From positions 4,604 through 68,603 of the forward strand of contig JBBSLP010000025.1 in the NCBI GenBank assembly GCA_038255145.1: 64,000 nt of DNA, in the 5' to 3' direction. Origin of the DNA: WHTX01 sp038255145. GTDB lineage: Bacteria > Actinomycetota > Acidimicrobiia > Acidimicrobiales > CAIXPF01. Numbering within the stretch: position 1 is the first letter of the stretch; every line of letters starts with the position of its first letter. Shown piece by piece: positions 44,205 to 52,352 of this stretch. The notes below the pieces were generated by a model. It was not told the DNA's origin. It searched no databases and saw only the letters and a program-made list of their open reading frames with translations. The position numbers and the translations under genes were made by a program.

Positions 44205-45635
44205 GTGCTCTACATCGATGGGGAGTGGCGGTCCGCAGCATCGGGCGCCACGTTCGACGTGACCGATCCCGCCACCGGCGAGGTGCTCGAGAAGGTGGCC
44301 GACGGGGGTGGCGAAGACGCGGCGGACGCCATCGCCGCCGCGGCCAAAGCGTTCGACGGCTGGGCCGGGCTCACCGCCTACCAGCGCTCGGAGAAGCTCG
44401 CCGCGGCCCACCAGCTCATGCTGGAGCGGCGCGAGGACCTGGCCAAGCTGATGACGTCCGAGCAGGGCAAGCCCCTGCGGGCGGCCCGCAACGAGGTGGG
44501 CTACGCGGCCGACTTCCTGCTGTGGTTCGCCGAGGAGGCCAAGCGGGTCTACGGCCAGACCATCCCCTCGTCGCGGGCCGACCAGCGCTTCATGGTCCTG
44601 CACCAGCCCGTGGGGGTGTGCGCGGCCATCACGCCGTGGAACTACCCGGTGTCCATGATCACCCGCAAGCTCGGGCCCGCCCTGGCCGCGGGGTGCACCG
44701 TGGTGCTCAAGCCGGCCGAGCAGACCCCGCTGTGCGCCATCGAGGTGTTCCGCATCTTCCACGACGTCGGCCTGCCCCCGGGCGTGGCCAACCTGGTGAC
44801 GACCTCGGATCCCGTGCCCGTGGGCGCCGCGCTGTTGAACAGCCCGATCGTGCGCAAGCTGACCTTCACCGGGTCCACCGAGGTGGGCAAGCAGCTCATG
44901 GCCCAGGCGGCGCCGACCATGAAGCGGGTGTCGATGGAGCTGGGCGGCCACGCCCCGTTCATCGTGTTCGACGACGCCGACCCCGGCCGCGCTGCGGTGG
45001 GGGCGGCCATGGTCAAGGTGCTGAACACGGGCCAGGCCTGCATCTGCCCCAACCGGCTCTACGTGCAGCGGCCACTGGTCGACCGCTTCGTCGAGGCCCT
45101 GGCCGGCCGTCTGGCCAGGATGTCGGCCGGGTCGGGCTTCACCGATGGCGTGCAGATCGGGCCGCTGGTGGACGCCGATTCGATCGACAAGGTCGACCGC
45201 CAGGTGCGCGACGCTGTGGCCAAGGGGGCCACGGTGGTGACGGGCGGCAAGCGGTTGACCGAGGGTGCACTGGCCGCCGGCCACTTCTACGCGCCGACGG
45301 TGCTGACCGGGGTCACCCCCGACATGGTCATCTACCGCGAGGAGACGTTCGGCCCCGTGGCTCCGGTCATCCCCTTCGACACCGAGGAGGAGGTCCTGGC
45401 CATGGCCAACGACACCGAGTACGGGCTGGCCAGCTACGTGTACACCAACGACCTGGGCCGGGCCTGGCGCACCATCGAGAAGCTGCGCTTCGGCATCGTC
45501 GGCGTCAACGACATCAACCCCACCGCGGCGGCCGCCCCCTTCGGTGGGGTGGGGGAGTCGGGCGTGGGCCGTGAGGGCGGCCAGGCCGGCATCCTCGAGT
45601 ACCTCGACACCAAGCTCGTCGGCTTCGCCATCTGA
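44205..45635 (+). CDS. gabD: NAD(P)-dependent aldehyde dehydrogenase, succinate-semialdehyde dehydrogenase-like
   Basis: 476 aa aldehyde dehydrogenase. Landmarks: ITPWNYPVSMITRKLGPALA, cofactor loop FTGSTEVGKQLM, catalytic Glu in MELGGHAPFIVFDDAD, catalytic Cys in NTGQACICPNRLYV, and PFGGVGESGVGREGG. The NTGQACICPNR sequence and overall length fit succinate-semialdehyde dehydrogenases, which oxidise the aldehyde to succinate; other aldehydes are possible. GTG 44205 fits the leaderless promoter. Confidence 0.9.
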   Translation: MLYIDGEWRSAASGATFDVTDPATGEVLEKVADGGGEDAADAIAAAAKAFDGWAGLTAYQRSEKLAAAHQLMLERREDLAKLMTSEQGKPLRAARNEVGYAADFLLWFAEEAKRVYGQTIPSSRADQRFMVLHQPVGVCAAITPWNYPVSMITRKLGPALAAGCTVVLKPAEQTPLCAIEVFRIFHDVGLPPGVANLVTTSDPVPVGAALLNSPIVRKLTFTGSTEVGKQLMAQAAPTMKRVSMELGGHAPFIVFDDADPGRAAVGAAMVKVLNTGQACICPNRLYVQRPLVDRFVEALAGRLARMSAGSGFTDGVQIGPLVDADSIDKVDRQVRDAVAKGATVVTGGKRLTEGALAAGHFYAPTVLTGVTPDMVIYREETFGPVAPVIPFDTEEEVLAMANDTEYGLASYVYTNDLGRAWRTIEKLRFGIVGVNDINPTAAAAPFGGVGESGVGREGGQAGILEYLDTKLVGFAI

Positions 45636-45987
45636 CAGGCGGCGGTGCGTTAGGGCCCGGTTGGGGTGCCCTCGGGCCTGCCGTGGCGGGCACGTGGTCC
45701 TGCGGCCGCTGGGTCTGACTGCTGCTGGGGAATGAGGGGCTCCGCTGCGGCGTGGCCTCGCTCCGATGTTGACGCCGGGTGGCCAGTCGATCCCGCTCGG
45801 CGTCGCTGACCCCGGTTGGGCCCCTGACCTGGGCAAGAGTGAAGCATTCAGCCCCGTGGCGGGGGTAGAGCCTTCACAGTTGCCAGGATTCCCCGGTAGC
45901 CGCGACCCCTCTTCCCCAGCAGCAGCAGACCCAGCAGCCGCCGAACGACCCACCGGCCACGCCGGCCGGGAGCGCACCGGCCCGGGG
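45636..45987. other. 352-bp gap between convergent genes
   Basis: No supported gene. GGCCCG (45654-45659) and CGGGCC (45673-45678) could form a terminator hairpin for gabD. The rest shows no motif that I recognise. Confidence 0.45.
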
Positions 45988-46368
45988 TCAGGCCCGTTCG
46001 ACGAAGACGCTGTCGGCTTGGAGGGCCATGGCTTCGATGCGCACGTTGGTGCGGGTGAGGATGGCGCCGCCGGGTTCGGCCAGGGCCACGATGAGGGCCT
46101 CGGTGGTCGAGCCTCGGCCCGCGGCCGTGCGCAGCCACGCTGCCCGGCGGGCCAGGGCTTCAGGAACCTCGCACACCACGTCGACCGTGGTCAGGAAGCG
46201 TTCGATGCCCTCGTCGGTCTCGGCGTCACCCGACAGGCAGTCGACGAGCACGGGGGCGGGCACCACGGCCGGCCACAGGCCCTGGTCGCGCAGGGCCACC
46301 AACAGGGCCAGGGACCGGGTCGACCGCTCGGCCAGCAGACGTACGGCCCCGGCGTCGAGCACGAGCAC
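45988..46368 (-). CDS. PIN-domain toxin, VapC-like
   Basis: 126 aa. PIN-fold pattern: LVLDAGAVRLLAE with the first Asp, VVPAPVLVDCLSGDAETDEG, TTEALIVALAEPGGAILTRT and VRIEAMALQADSVFVERA. PIN toxins are RNases that cut tRNA or rRNA. The last catalytic Asp of the usual TxDxD end reads TRTN, so activity may be reduced. GTG 46368 begins one base after the antitoxin stop, so the two are coupled. Confidence 0.83.
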   Translation of the reverse strand: MLVLDAGAVRLLAERSTRSLALLVALRDQGLWPAVVPAPVLVDCLSGDAETDEGIERFLTTVDVVCEVPEALARRAAWLRTAAGRGSTTEALIVALAEPGGAILTRTNVRIEAMALQADSVFVERA

Positions 46369-46369
46369 G

Positions 46370-46600
46370 TCAGCGCCGTCCGAGTCGTCGGGCCACCAGC
46401 TCGGCCCGCTCCCGTTCCGTCGCCCGGGGCTCGCCCACCTCGGCCTCGAGCGCCACCACGTGGCGGGTCGTGGCCGTCAGCAGGTCGAGGCGGCGGATCT
46501 CGGCCCGCACCGCCTGCTGCAGCAGCTCGGAGGCGGCCAGGCCCCGCGATTTGAGCTCCCGGTGCAGGTCATCGGGCAGGTACACCTGGATGCGGGGCAT
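46370..46600 (-). CDS. Ribbon-helix-helix antitoxin, VapB-like
   Basis: 76 aa. N-terminus MPRIQVYLPDDLHRELKSRG then LAASELLQQAVRAEI is a ribbon-helix-helix DNA-binding domain; the C-terminal charged part should bind the PIN toxin. ATG 46600 lies 7 nt after a TACGGT -10 box (46608-46613), which overlaps an inverted repeat likely to be the autoregulatory operator. Stop and toxin start are one base apart. Confidence 0.85.
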   Translation of the reverse strand: MPRIQVYLPDDLHRELKSRGLAASELLQQAVRAEIRRLDLLTATTRHVVALEAEVGEPRATERERAELVARRLGRR

Positions 46601-46607
46601 GGGTCCC

Positions 46608-46634
46608 ACCGTAGGCGCCTAGATGTACGCCTAC
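46608..46634 (-). promoter_or_regulatory. Promoter and operator of the toxin-antitoxin operon
   Basis: TACGGT (46608-46613, minus) is the -10 box. GTAGGCG (46611-46617) and CGCCTAC (46628-46634) form an inverted repeat overlapping it, with a nested TAGGCGCCTA palindrome (46612-46621). This suits repression by the ribbon-helix-helix antitoxin. Confidence 0.6.
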
Positions 46635-46700
46635 ACGAACTGGACTTGACCGCGCCGTCGGGTAATCTGGCGCCAGGTCTTCGACCACGAGGGAGCAAGC

Positions 46701-47891
46701 ATGGGTTCGAACGGCATCAGGGACAAGGTCGCCATCGTCGGCATGGGCTGCACGCCCTTCGGCGAGCACTGGGACAAGAGCGTCGATGACCTCCTCATCG
46801 ACGCCACCGAGGAGGCGTTCCGCACCTCGGGCATCGCCAAGGAGCAGATCGACGCCTACTGGTTCGGCACCATGGGCTCCGCCGTCTCCGGCCTGGGCCT
46901 CAGCCGCCCGCTGAAGCTCGATTACAAGCCCGTCACGCGCCTCGAGAACATGTGCGCCACGGGTTCCGAGGCCTTCCGCAACGCGTGCTACGCCGTCGCC
47001 TCCGGCGCGTACGACACCGTGATGGCCGTCGGCGTCGAGAAGCTCAAGGACTCGGGCTTCTCCGGCCTCACCGGCGCCCGGCCCCCGGCCGACGGCACCG
47101 ACCCGTCGATCACCGCCCCGGCCACCTTCTCGCTGCTGGCCCCGGCCTACGGCAACAAGTACGGCGTGGACACGGACTCCATGAAGGAGGTCATGACCCG
47201 CATCGCTTGGAAGAACCACAAGAACGGCGCCCTGAACCCCCGGGCGCAGTTCAAGAAGGAAGTCGGCAAGGACGTCATCTGCAACAGCCCGCTCGTGGCT
47301 GGTCCGCTGGGCATCTTCGACTGCTCCGGCGTCTCCGACGGTTCGGCCTGCGCCATCATCGTGCGGGCCGAGGATGCCCACAAGTACACGGACCACCCGC
47401 TGTACGTGAAGGCCCTGTCCTTCACCGCCGGTCCCGCCTTCGGCCCCATGGACCCCGACTACGACTACACCACCTTCACCGAGGTGGAGAAGTGTGCCGA
47501 GGACGCCTACGCCCAGGCCGGCGTGACCGATCCCCGTGGCCAGATCGCCATGGCCGAGGTCCACGACTGCTTCACGCCCACCGAGCTCGTCCTCATGGAG
47601 GACCTGGGCTTCGCCGAGCGCGGCACCGCCTGGAAGGAAGTCCTGGCCGGGACGTACGACCTCGACGGTGACCTGCCCGTCAACCCCGACGGTGGCCTCA
47701 AGTCCTTCGGGCACCCCATCGGTGCCTCGGGCCTGCGCATGCTGTTCGAGGCCTGGCTGCAGCTCCGGGGCCAGGCCCCGGCCGAGCGCCAGATCAAGAC
47801 CAACAAGACCCTGGCGCTGACGCACAACCTGGGCGGCCAGCCCGGCGCCTGCGTGAGCTTCATCTCCATCTGGGGCACCGAGCTCGGCTGA
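46701..47891 (+). CDS. Thiolase (acetyl-CoA acetyltransferase family)
   Basis: 396 aa thiolase. Nucleophile Cys85 in LENMCATGSEAFRNACYA, EVHDCFTPTELVLMEDL with the conserved His, GHPIGASGLRML with the second His. GGQPGACVSFISIWG closes the fold. The short N-terminus and HDCFTPTE motif fit the SCP-x/archaeal-type thiolases that work with DUF35 proteins and HMG-CoA synthase. ATG 46701 has GGGAG 7 nt upstream; TAATCT near 46662 is a good -10 box. It probably partners the HMGS-like/OB-fold protein at 40440. Confidence 0.92.
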   Translation: MGSNGIRDKVAIVGMGCTPFGEHWDKSVDDLLIDATEEAFRTSGIAKEQIDAYWFGTMGSAVSGLGLSRPLKLDYKPVTRLENMCATGSEAFRNACYAVASGAYDTVMAVGVEKLKDSGFSGLTGARPPADGTDPSITAPATFSLLAPAYGNKYGVDTDSMKEVMTRIAWKNHKNGALNPRAQFKKEVGKDVICNSPLVAGPLGIFDCSGVSDGSACAIIVRAEDAHKYTDHPLYVKALSFTAGPAFGPMDPDYDYTTFTEVEKCAEDAYAQAGVTDPRGQIAMAEVHDCFTPTELVLMEDLGFAERGTAWKEVLAGTYDLDGDLPVNPDGGLKSFGHPIGASGLRMLFEAWLQLRGQAPAERQIKTNKTLALTHNLGGQPGACVSFISIWGTELG

Positions 47892-48025
47892 CCGAGCCGC
47901 ATCGGTCAGCTCGCTGATCGATGACCGCTCGACAGGTTCAACGAGGGGGGAACGCAGGGCCCGGTCGCTTCGGCGGCCGGGCCCTCCCGCGTGCCGGCCC
48001 TGCGCCGGTGAGCGCCAGGGAGCCT

Positions 48026-48667
48026 TCAGATGTCGCGCTCGTCGGTCAGGTCCCGCAGGTAGGCCTTCTCCAGGTCGGCCCGCACCGCGTCCACGGTCAC
48101 GTCGAGCTTCATGGCGTCGATGACCAGCTCGCACACGTCGGGGGCCGAGGTGTAGCGGTCCCAGGTGGTGGCGTCCCACACCTCGGCCCGGCGGAAGGAC
48201 TTGGCGCAGTGGATGTAGACCTCGCCCACCTCGACGCCCACGGCCAGCCTGGGCCGGCGCAGCTCACCGTCCCACAGCGACAGCACCTCGGGATCGGTGG
48301 TCAGCGACGCCCGACCCTCGAGGCGCAGGGTCTCGTCCCGGCCCGGCAGCACGAACAGCAGCCCGATGTGGGGGTTGCCGAGCATGTTCTCCAGCGAGTC
48401 GAGCAGGTTGTTGCCGCTCAGGTCGGGGATGGCCAGCCGCTTCTCGTCGAGGACGCGGACGAAGCCCGCGGGCCCGCCCCGGGGGGACACGTCGCAGCGT
48501 CCTTCGGATGACGACGTCGCCACCAGGCAGAACGGGGCGGCGGCGATGAAAGCCCGGGCGCCGGCGTCGACGTGGTCGATCTTCTTACGCTGTACGCCGG
48601 GGCTGGGCTGGCGGTAGATCGTGCGCAGCTCGTCCCGGTCGACGACGGTGTTGCGGAAGGCGGCCAT
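48026..48667 (-). CDS. Pyridoxamine 5'-phosphate oxidase family protein (MSMEG_1061-like)
   Basis: 213 aa FMN/F420 split barrel. VDRDELRTIYRQPSPGVQRK, RAFIAAAPFCLVATSSSEGR, CDVSPRGGPAGFVRVLDEKR and NPHIGLLFVLPGRDETLRLE match the family. No substrate is known. ATG 48667 lies 7 nt from TACAAC (48675-48680, minus), a leaderless-type spacing. Downstream of dxs on the same strand, with its own promoter. Confidence 0.88.
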   Translation of the reverse strand: MAAFRNTVVDRDELRTIYRQPSPGVQRKKIDHVDAGARAFIAAAPFCLVATSSSEGRCDVSPRGGPAGFVRVLDEKRLAIPDLSGNNLLDSLENMLGNPHIGLLFVLPGRDETLRLEGRASLTTDPEVLSLWDGELRRPRLAVGVEVGEVYIHCAKSFRRAEVWDATTWDRYTSAPDVCELVIDAMKLDVTVDAVRADLEKAYLRDLTDERDI

Positions 48668-48743
48668 GGGGTCGGTTGTACCACGTCGTCCCCGCCTCGG
48701 CATCGGGTCCGGGGCCGACCGACAGCGGTGTGATCGGGTGGGC

Positions 48744-50609
48744 TCAGCGCTCGGCGTGCACCACGTCGAGGCCGAGGAGGCGGGTCACCTCGGTCTCCAC
48801 CCCAGCTCCGTCCAGGCCCAGCTCGGCGAGGATGGCGTCGGGCTTGCCGTGGGGCAGGTAGGCCACGGGCACACCGAGGATGCGTACCCGGGGGATGCGC
48901 TCGCCGGCGGTGCACGCCTGGCTGATGGCGTCGGCCAGGGCCGACCCCGCCCCACCGACGCGCACGCCGTCCTCGATGGTGACGACGAGGGGATGGGTGG
49001 CGGCGTCGGCCACCATCTCGGGGTCGAGGGGCTTGACCGCCCGCACGTCCCACACCGTGGCCTCGACCCCCCGTTGGGCCAGGCCGGCGGCGGCCTCGTT
49101 GGCCGCGGCCAGCATCTTGCCCACGGCCAGCACGCACACGTCGGCGCCCCGGCGCACCCGGCGGGCGTGCACACCGTGGCCGACCTCGGCCTCGCCCACG
49201 TTGACGGCCGCGGTCTTCGGCCAGCGGATGGCCACCGGCCCCGTGGTGATGTCCAGGGCGTCGTGCAGCATCTGCTGCAGGTCCTGGTAGGACGAGGGGG
49301 CGAAGACGGTCATGTTCGGCACCTTGGTCAACAGCGCCAGGTCGAGCACGCCGTGGTGCGAGGGGCCGTCGTCGCCGGTGATGCCCGCCCGGTCCAGGCA
49401 GAACACCACCGGGCACCCGTGCAGGCCGACGTCGAGGTTGATCTGGTCGAAGGCACGGGCCAGGAACGTCGAGTACAGGGCGACCACGGGGCGCAGGCCT
49501 CCCATGGCCATGCCCGCGGCTGACGTCACCGCGTGCTGCTCGGCGATGCCGACGTCGAAGAAGCGGCGGGGGAAACGGTCCTTGAAGGGCAGCAGGCCGG
49601 TCGAGTCGGGCATGGCCGCGGTGATGGCCACCACCTCGGGCCGCAGCTCGGCTTCTTTGAGCAGGGCCTCGGAGAACGCCGCGGTGTACGTGCCCGACTT
49701 GAAGTCCGACATGTCGTGGAGCTTCTTGATGGGGTCGTTCTCGGCCGGGGCGTACCCCCGGCCCTTCTCGGTGAGGACGTGGAGGACGATGGGGCCGTCG
49801 GCGAAGTCGGCCATGTTGGTCAACGCCGCCTCCAGGGCGGCGATGTCGTGGCCGTCGACGGGTCCGGCGTAGCGCACGCCCAGGTCCTCGAAGAAGGCCC
49901 GGGGCTCCCACATCTCCCTGATGGCGGCCTTGGTGGCGTTCCACCCGCGCTCGAGGGTGCCGCCCAGGGGCAGGCCCCGCACCTTGCGCTCCACCCGGTC
50001 CTGCAGCCGCACCCCGCGGGGGTCGAGGCGGACCTTGATGAGGCTGGCCGACAGCAGGGACACCGTGGGGGCGTAGGAGCGACCGTTGTCGTTGAGGATG
50101 ATGATGACCCGGCGCCCCGAGTGGCCCAGGTTGTTCAGGCCCTCGAAGGCCATGCCCCCGGTCATGGAGCCGTCGCCGATCACGGCCACCACCCGGCGTC
50201 CCCTGCCGCCGAGCTCGGGGTCCTCGGCCGTGGCCAGCCCGTGGGCGTAGGACAGCACGGTGGAGGCATGGCTGTTCTCCACCCAGTCGTGGGGGGATTC
50301 GGCCCGCGACGGATAGCCCGACAGCCCGTCGGGCTGGCGCAGCGTCTCGAAGGAGTCCTGGCGGCCGGTGACGAGCTTGTGCACGTAGGTCTGGTGCCCG
50401 GTGTCCCACAACAGGATGTCGTCGGGCGAGTCGAAGACGCGGTGCATGGCCAGGGTGAGCTCGACCACGCCCAGGTTCGAACCCAGGTGACCGCCGTTGG
50501 CGTTGACCCGCTCCACGATGACCTGGCGGATCTCCTCGGCCAGCGCCGCGAGCTCCTGGGAGTCGAGCGTGCGCAGGTCCGCCGGGCAGGTGATCGTCTC
50601 GAGGAGCAT
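48744..50609 (-). CDS. dxs: 1-deoxy-D-xylulose-5-phosphate synthase
   Basis: 621 aa, full length for Dxs, which condenses pyruvate and glyceraldehyde 3-phosphate in the first step of the MEP isoprenoid pathway. GGHLGSNLGVVELTLAMHRV, the thiamine-diphosphate motif VIGDGSMTGGMAFEGLNN, ILNDNGRSYAPTVS, catalytic Glu in FDVGIAEQHAV and DRAGITGDDGPSHHG are all present. ATG 50609 is in the expected place before LLETITCPADLR. The isoprenoid genes usually linked elsewhere are not adjacent. Confidence 0.97.
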   Translation of the reverse strand: MLLETITCPADLRTLDSQELAALAEEIRQVIVERVNANGGHLGSNLGVVELTLAMHRVFDSPDDILLWDTGHQTYVHKLVTGRQDSFETLRQPDGLSGYPSRAESPHDWVENSHASTVLSYAHGLATAEDPELGGRGRRVVAVIGDGSMTGGMAFEGLNNLGHSGRRVIIILNDNGRSYAPTVSLLSASLIKVRLDPRGVRLQDRVERKVRGLPLGGTLERGWNATKAAIREMWEPRAFFEDLGVRYAGPVDGHDIAALEAALTNMADFADGPIVLHVLTEKGRGYAPAENDPIKKLHDMSDFKSGTYTAAFSEALLKEAELRPEVVAITAAMPDSTGLLPFKDRFPRRFFDVGIAEQHAVTSAAGMAMGGLRPVVALYSTFLARAFDQINLDVGLHGCPVVFCLDRAGITGDDGPSHHGVLDLALLTKVPNMTVFAPSSYQDLQQMLHDALDITTGPVAIRWPKTAAVNVGEAEVGHGVHARRVRRGADVCVLAVGKMLAAANEAAAGLAQRGVEATVWDVRAVKPLDPEMVADAATHPLVVTIEDGVRVGGAGSALADAISQACTAGERIPRVRILGVPVAYLPHGKPDAILAELGLDGAGVETEVTRLLGLDVVHAER

Positions 50610-50728
50610 GCCGTTGGGTCTCCCTGTCGGTTGGGGTCGAAGGGTGTGCGGCCAGCAGGCCGGCGCGTCCCGGCGTCGCCCTGGGATCACCGTAGCGCTG
50701 GGTCGCGGCGAGTGGCTCTGCAGGGGCG

Positions 50729-51595
50729 TCAGCCCGTGCGGGCCGACGTGGTCGCGCCCACCGTGTCCTCGTCGTCGGCCGATCGCCGTCCCTGGCCCCG
50801 CTGGTTGCGCACGCGGGCCAGGAGGGGATCGCAGCGCCGGGCCAGGGCGTAACCGACGCAGAGCACGGCCACACCGCCCACGGCGTCGAGCCAGAAGTGG
50901 TTGGCCGTGACCACGATGGCGAACAGGGTCACCAGGGGGTAGCAGGCGAACAGCCCCCGGACCCAGGGGTTGCGCACCACGGGCCAGATGGCCAGGGCGC
51001 ACCACAGGGACCAGCCGATGTGCAGGCTGGGCATGGCCGCGTACTGGTTGGACACCGCGGCCATGCCTCCGGAGTCGAAGGACCACAGGCCGCCGTAGCG
51101 CGACAGCGTGTCGACGAAGTCGAAGCTGAGGTCGCCGCCACCCCAGGTGCCCACGTCGTTGAGCAGGCGGGGGGGCATGAGGGGGAACAGGGTGAAGCCG
51201 ATCAGCGCCAGGGCGGTGGTGAAGCCCAGCGTCGTGCGCATCACCCGGTAGCGGTCAGGGCGGCGACGGAACAGGAACACCAGGACACCGGCGGTGACGA
51301 TGAAGTGCAGGGTGCCGTAGTAGATGTTCCACATCCGGACGAACCACGACCAGCCCAGGAAGGCGTGCTGCACGTGGGGCTCGACGAACAGCCCCAGGCT
51401 GCGCTCGATGTCGACGACCCGCTGCGCGTTGTGCAGGGCGAGGGCCGGGGCCACCGTGGCCGAGCCGTACTGGTTCCGCACCCAGGAGTAGACGACGTAG
51501 AAGGCGAGGATGGCGGCGGCCTCGATGTACCAGTGCAGGCGCACGGCCCGGGGCTGGCGATCAGCCGTGGCGTTCTCCTGCAGCATCCGCTCCAT
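50729..51595 (-). CDS. PAP2-superfamily membrane phosphatase
   Basis: 288 aa with about six membrane helices. The phosphatase core shows AAMPSLHIGWSLW (Ser-x-His) and TANHFWLDAVGGVAV (His...Asp) as in PAP2_3/inositol-phosphorylceramide-synthase-like enzymes. It likely removes or transfers a lipid phosphate on the outer face of the membrane. The start ATG 51595 has no good ribosome site; TAGGGT about 84 nt upstream could be the -10 box. Confidence 0.88.
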   Translation of the reverse strand: MERMLQENATADRQPRAVRLHWYIEAAAILAFYVVYSWVRNQYGSATVAPALALHNAQRVVDIERSLGLFVEPHVQHAFLGWSWFVRMWNIYYGTLHFIVTAGVLVFLFRRRPDRYRVMRTTLGFTTALALIGFTLFPLMPPRLLNDVGTWGGGDLSFDFVDTLSRYGGLWSFDSGGMAAVSNQYAAMPSLHIGWSLWCALAIWPVVRNPWVRGLFACYPLVTLFAIVVTANHFWLDAVGGVAVLCVGYALARRCDPLLARVRNQRGQGRRSADDEDTVGATTSARTG

Positions 51596-51709
51596 CCTGG
51601 CCCAGGCGCCGTCCGCGACCTCGTCGGGGCGGCGTCGACAGCTCGACGCGCGCGGGGGCGATGTCCTCGGCGCCCGTCCACCCTACCGGCCACCGTGCCG
51701 TCACCTGCT

Positions 51710-51731
51710 GGTCAGATGATGGTCAGATGAT
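51710..51731. repeat. Two 11-bp direct repeats
   Basis: GGTCAGATGAT at 51710-51720 and 51721-51731, followed by GGTC, in the gap upstream of the PAP2 gene. Confidence 0.8.
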
Positions 51732-51815
51732 GGTCGCCGTCACCGGTTCGTCGCGTCGATCGCGCAGATCCGCCGGATTCGGTGGCGGCCCGGTCACCCG
51801 ATCCGGGCGCCGCGC

Positions 51816-52196
51816 TCAGTGCTCGAGCTTCTCGAGGAACCGCTCGCGGCTGACGATGACCCGGGTCACCCGGCCCACGCCCACCAGGCCCCGCTCGTCG
51901 CGGGCGGAGACGGTGAAGGTGAGCTTCGCCCCTTCGACCTTCTCGAGCACGGCCTCGGCCCGTACCTGCACACCGACGGCGGTGGGGGCCAGGTGGTCGA
52001 GCTGGACCCGCATGCCCACCGTGGTGCGCCCCGGTTCGAGCTTGCCGTCGAGCGCGGCCACGGTGGCCTCTTCGCACAGGGCCAGCAACCTGGGCGTGGC
52101 CAGCGCGGGGACGTCCCCCGACCGCATCGAGACCGCGGTATCGGCCTCGCCCACGACGAGGGTCACCTCGCCACGTAACCCTGGTTCGGTCTCCAC
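51816..52196 (-). CDS. Hot-dog thioesterase, fluoroacetyl-CoA thioesterase (FlK)-like
   Basis: About 126 aa. GEVTLVVGEADTAVSMRSGD, VPALATPRLLALCEEATVAA and GRTTVGMRVQLDHLAPTAVG match FlK, with its active-site Thr (ATPRL), Glu (CEEA) and His (LDHL). FlK itself hydrolyses fluoroacetyl-CoA; most relatives act on other short acyl-CoAs. GTG 52196 is chosen because TATGGT (52204-52209, minus) is 7 nt upstream; ATG 52208 is also in frame. It is divergent from tldD. Confidence 0.86.
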   Translation of the reverse strand: METEPGLRGEVTLVVGEADTAVSMRSGDVPALATPRLLALCEEATVAALDGKLEPGRTTVGMRVQLDHLAPTAVGVQVRAEAVLEKVEGAKLTFTVSARDERGLVGVGRVTRVIVSRERFLEKLEH

Positions 52197-52352
52197 CGTC
52201 GGTACCATAAGGCCGCTCGGCGCGGGTCACCAGCCGTCGGTCACATCGGCTGGCACCAGATCAGTCGCGGGATCAGTTCCGTCACCCCAGTCTTGACACA
52301 ACGTGCTGGTGCCGACCGGTCCCCTGCCTGGCCGGCGCCCGGGAGGGTCGCC

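Noticed and set aside
45848..46138. Small frame ending in VVRRLLGLLLLGKRGRGYRG
   Set aside because: Overlaps the PIN toxin in another frame and has no homology or start support.
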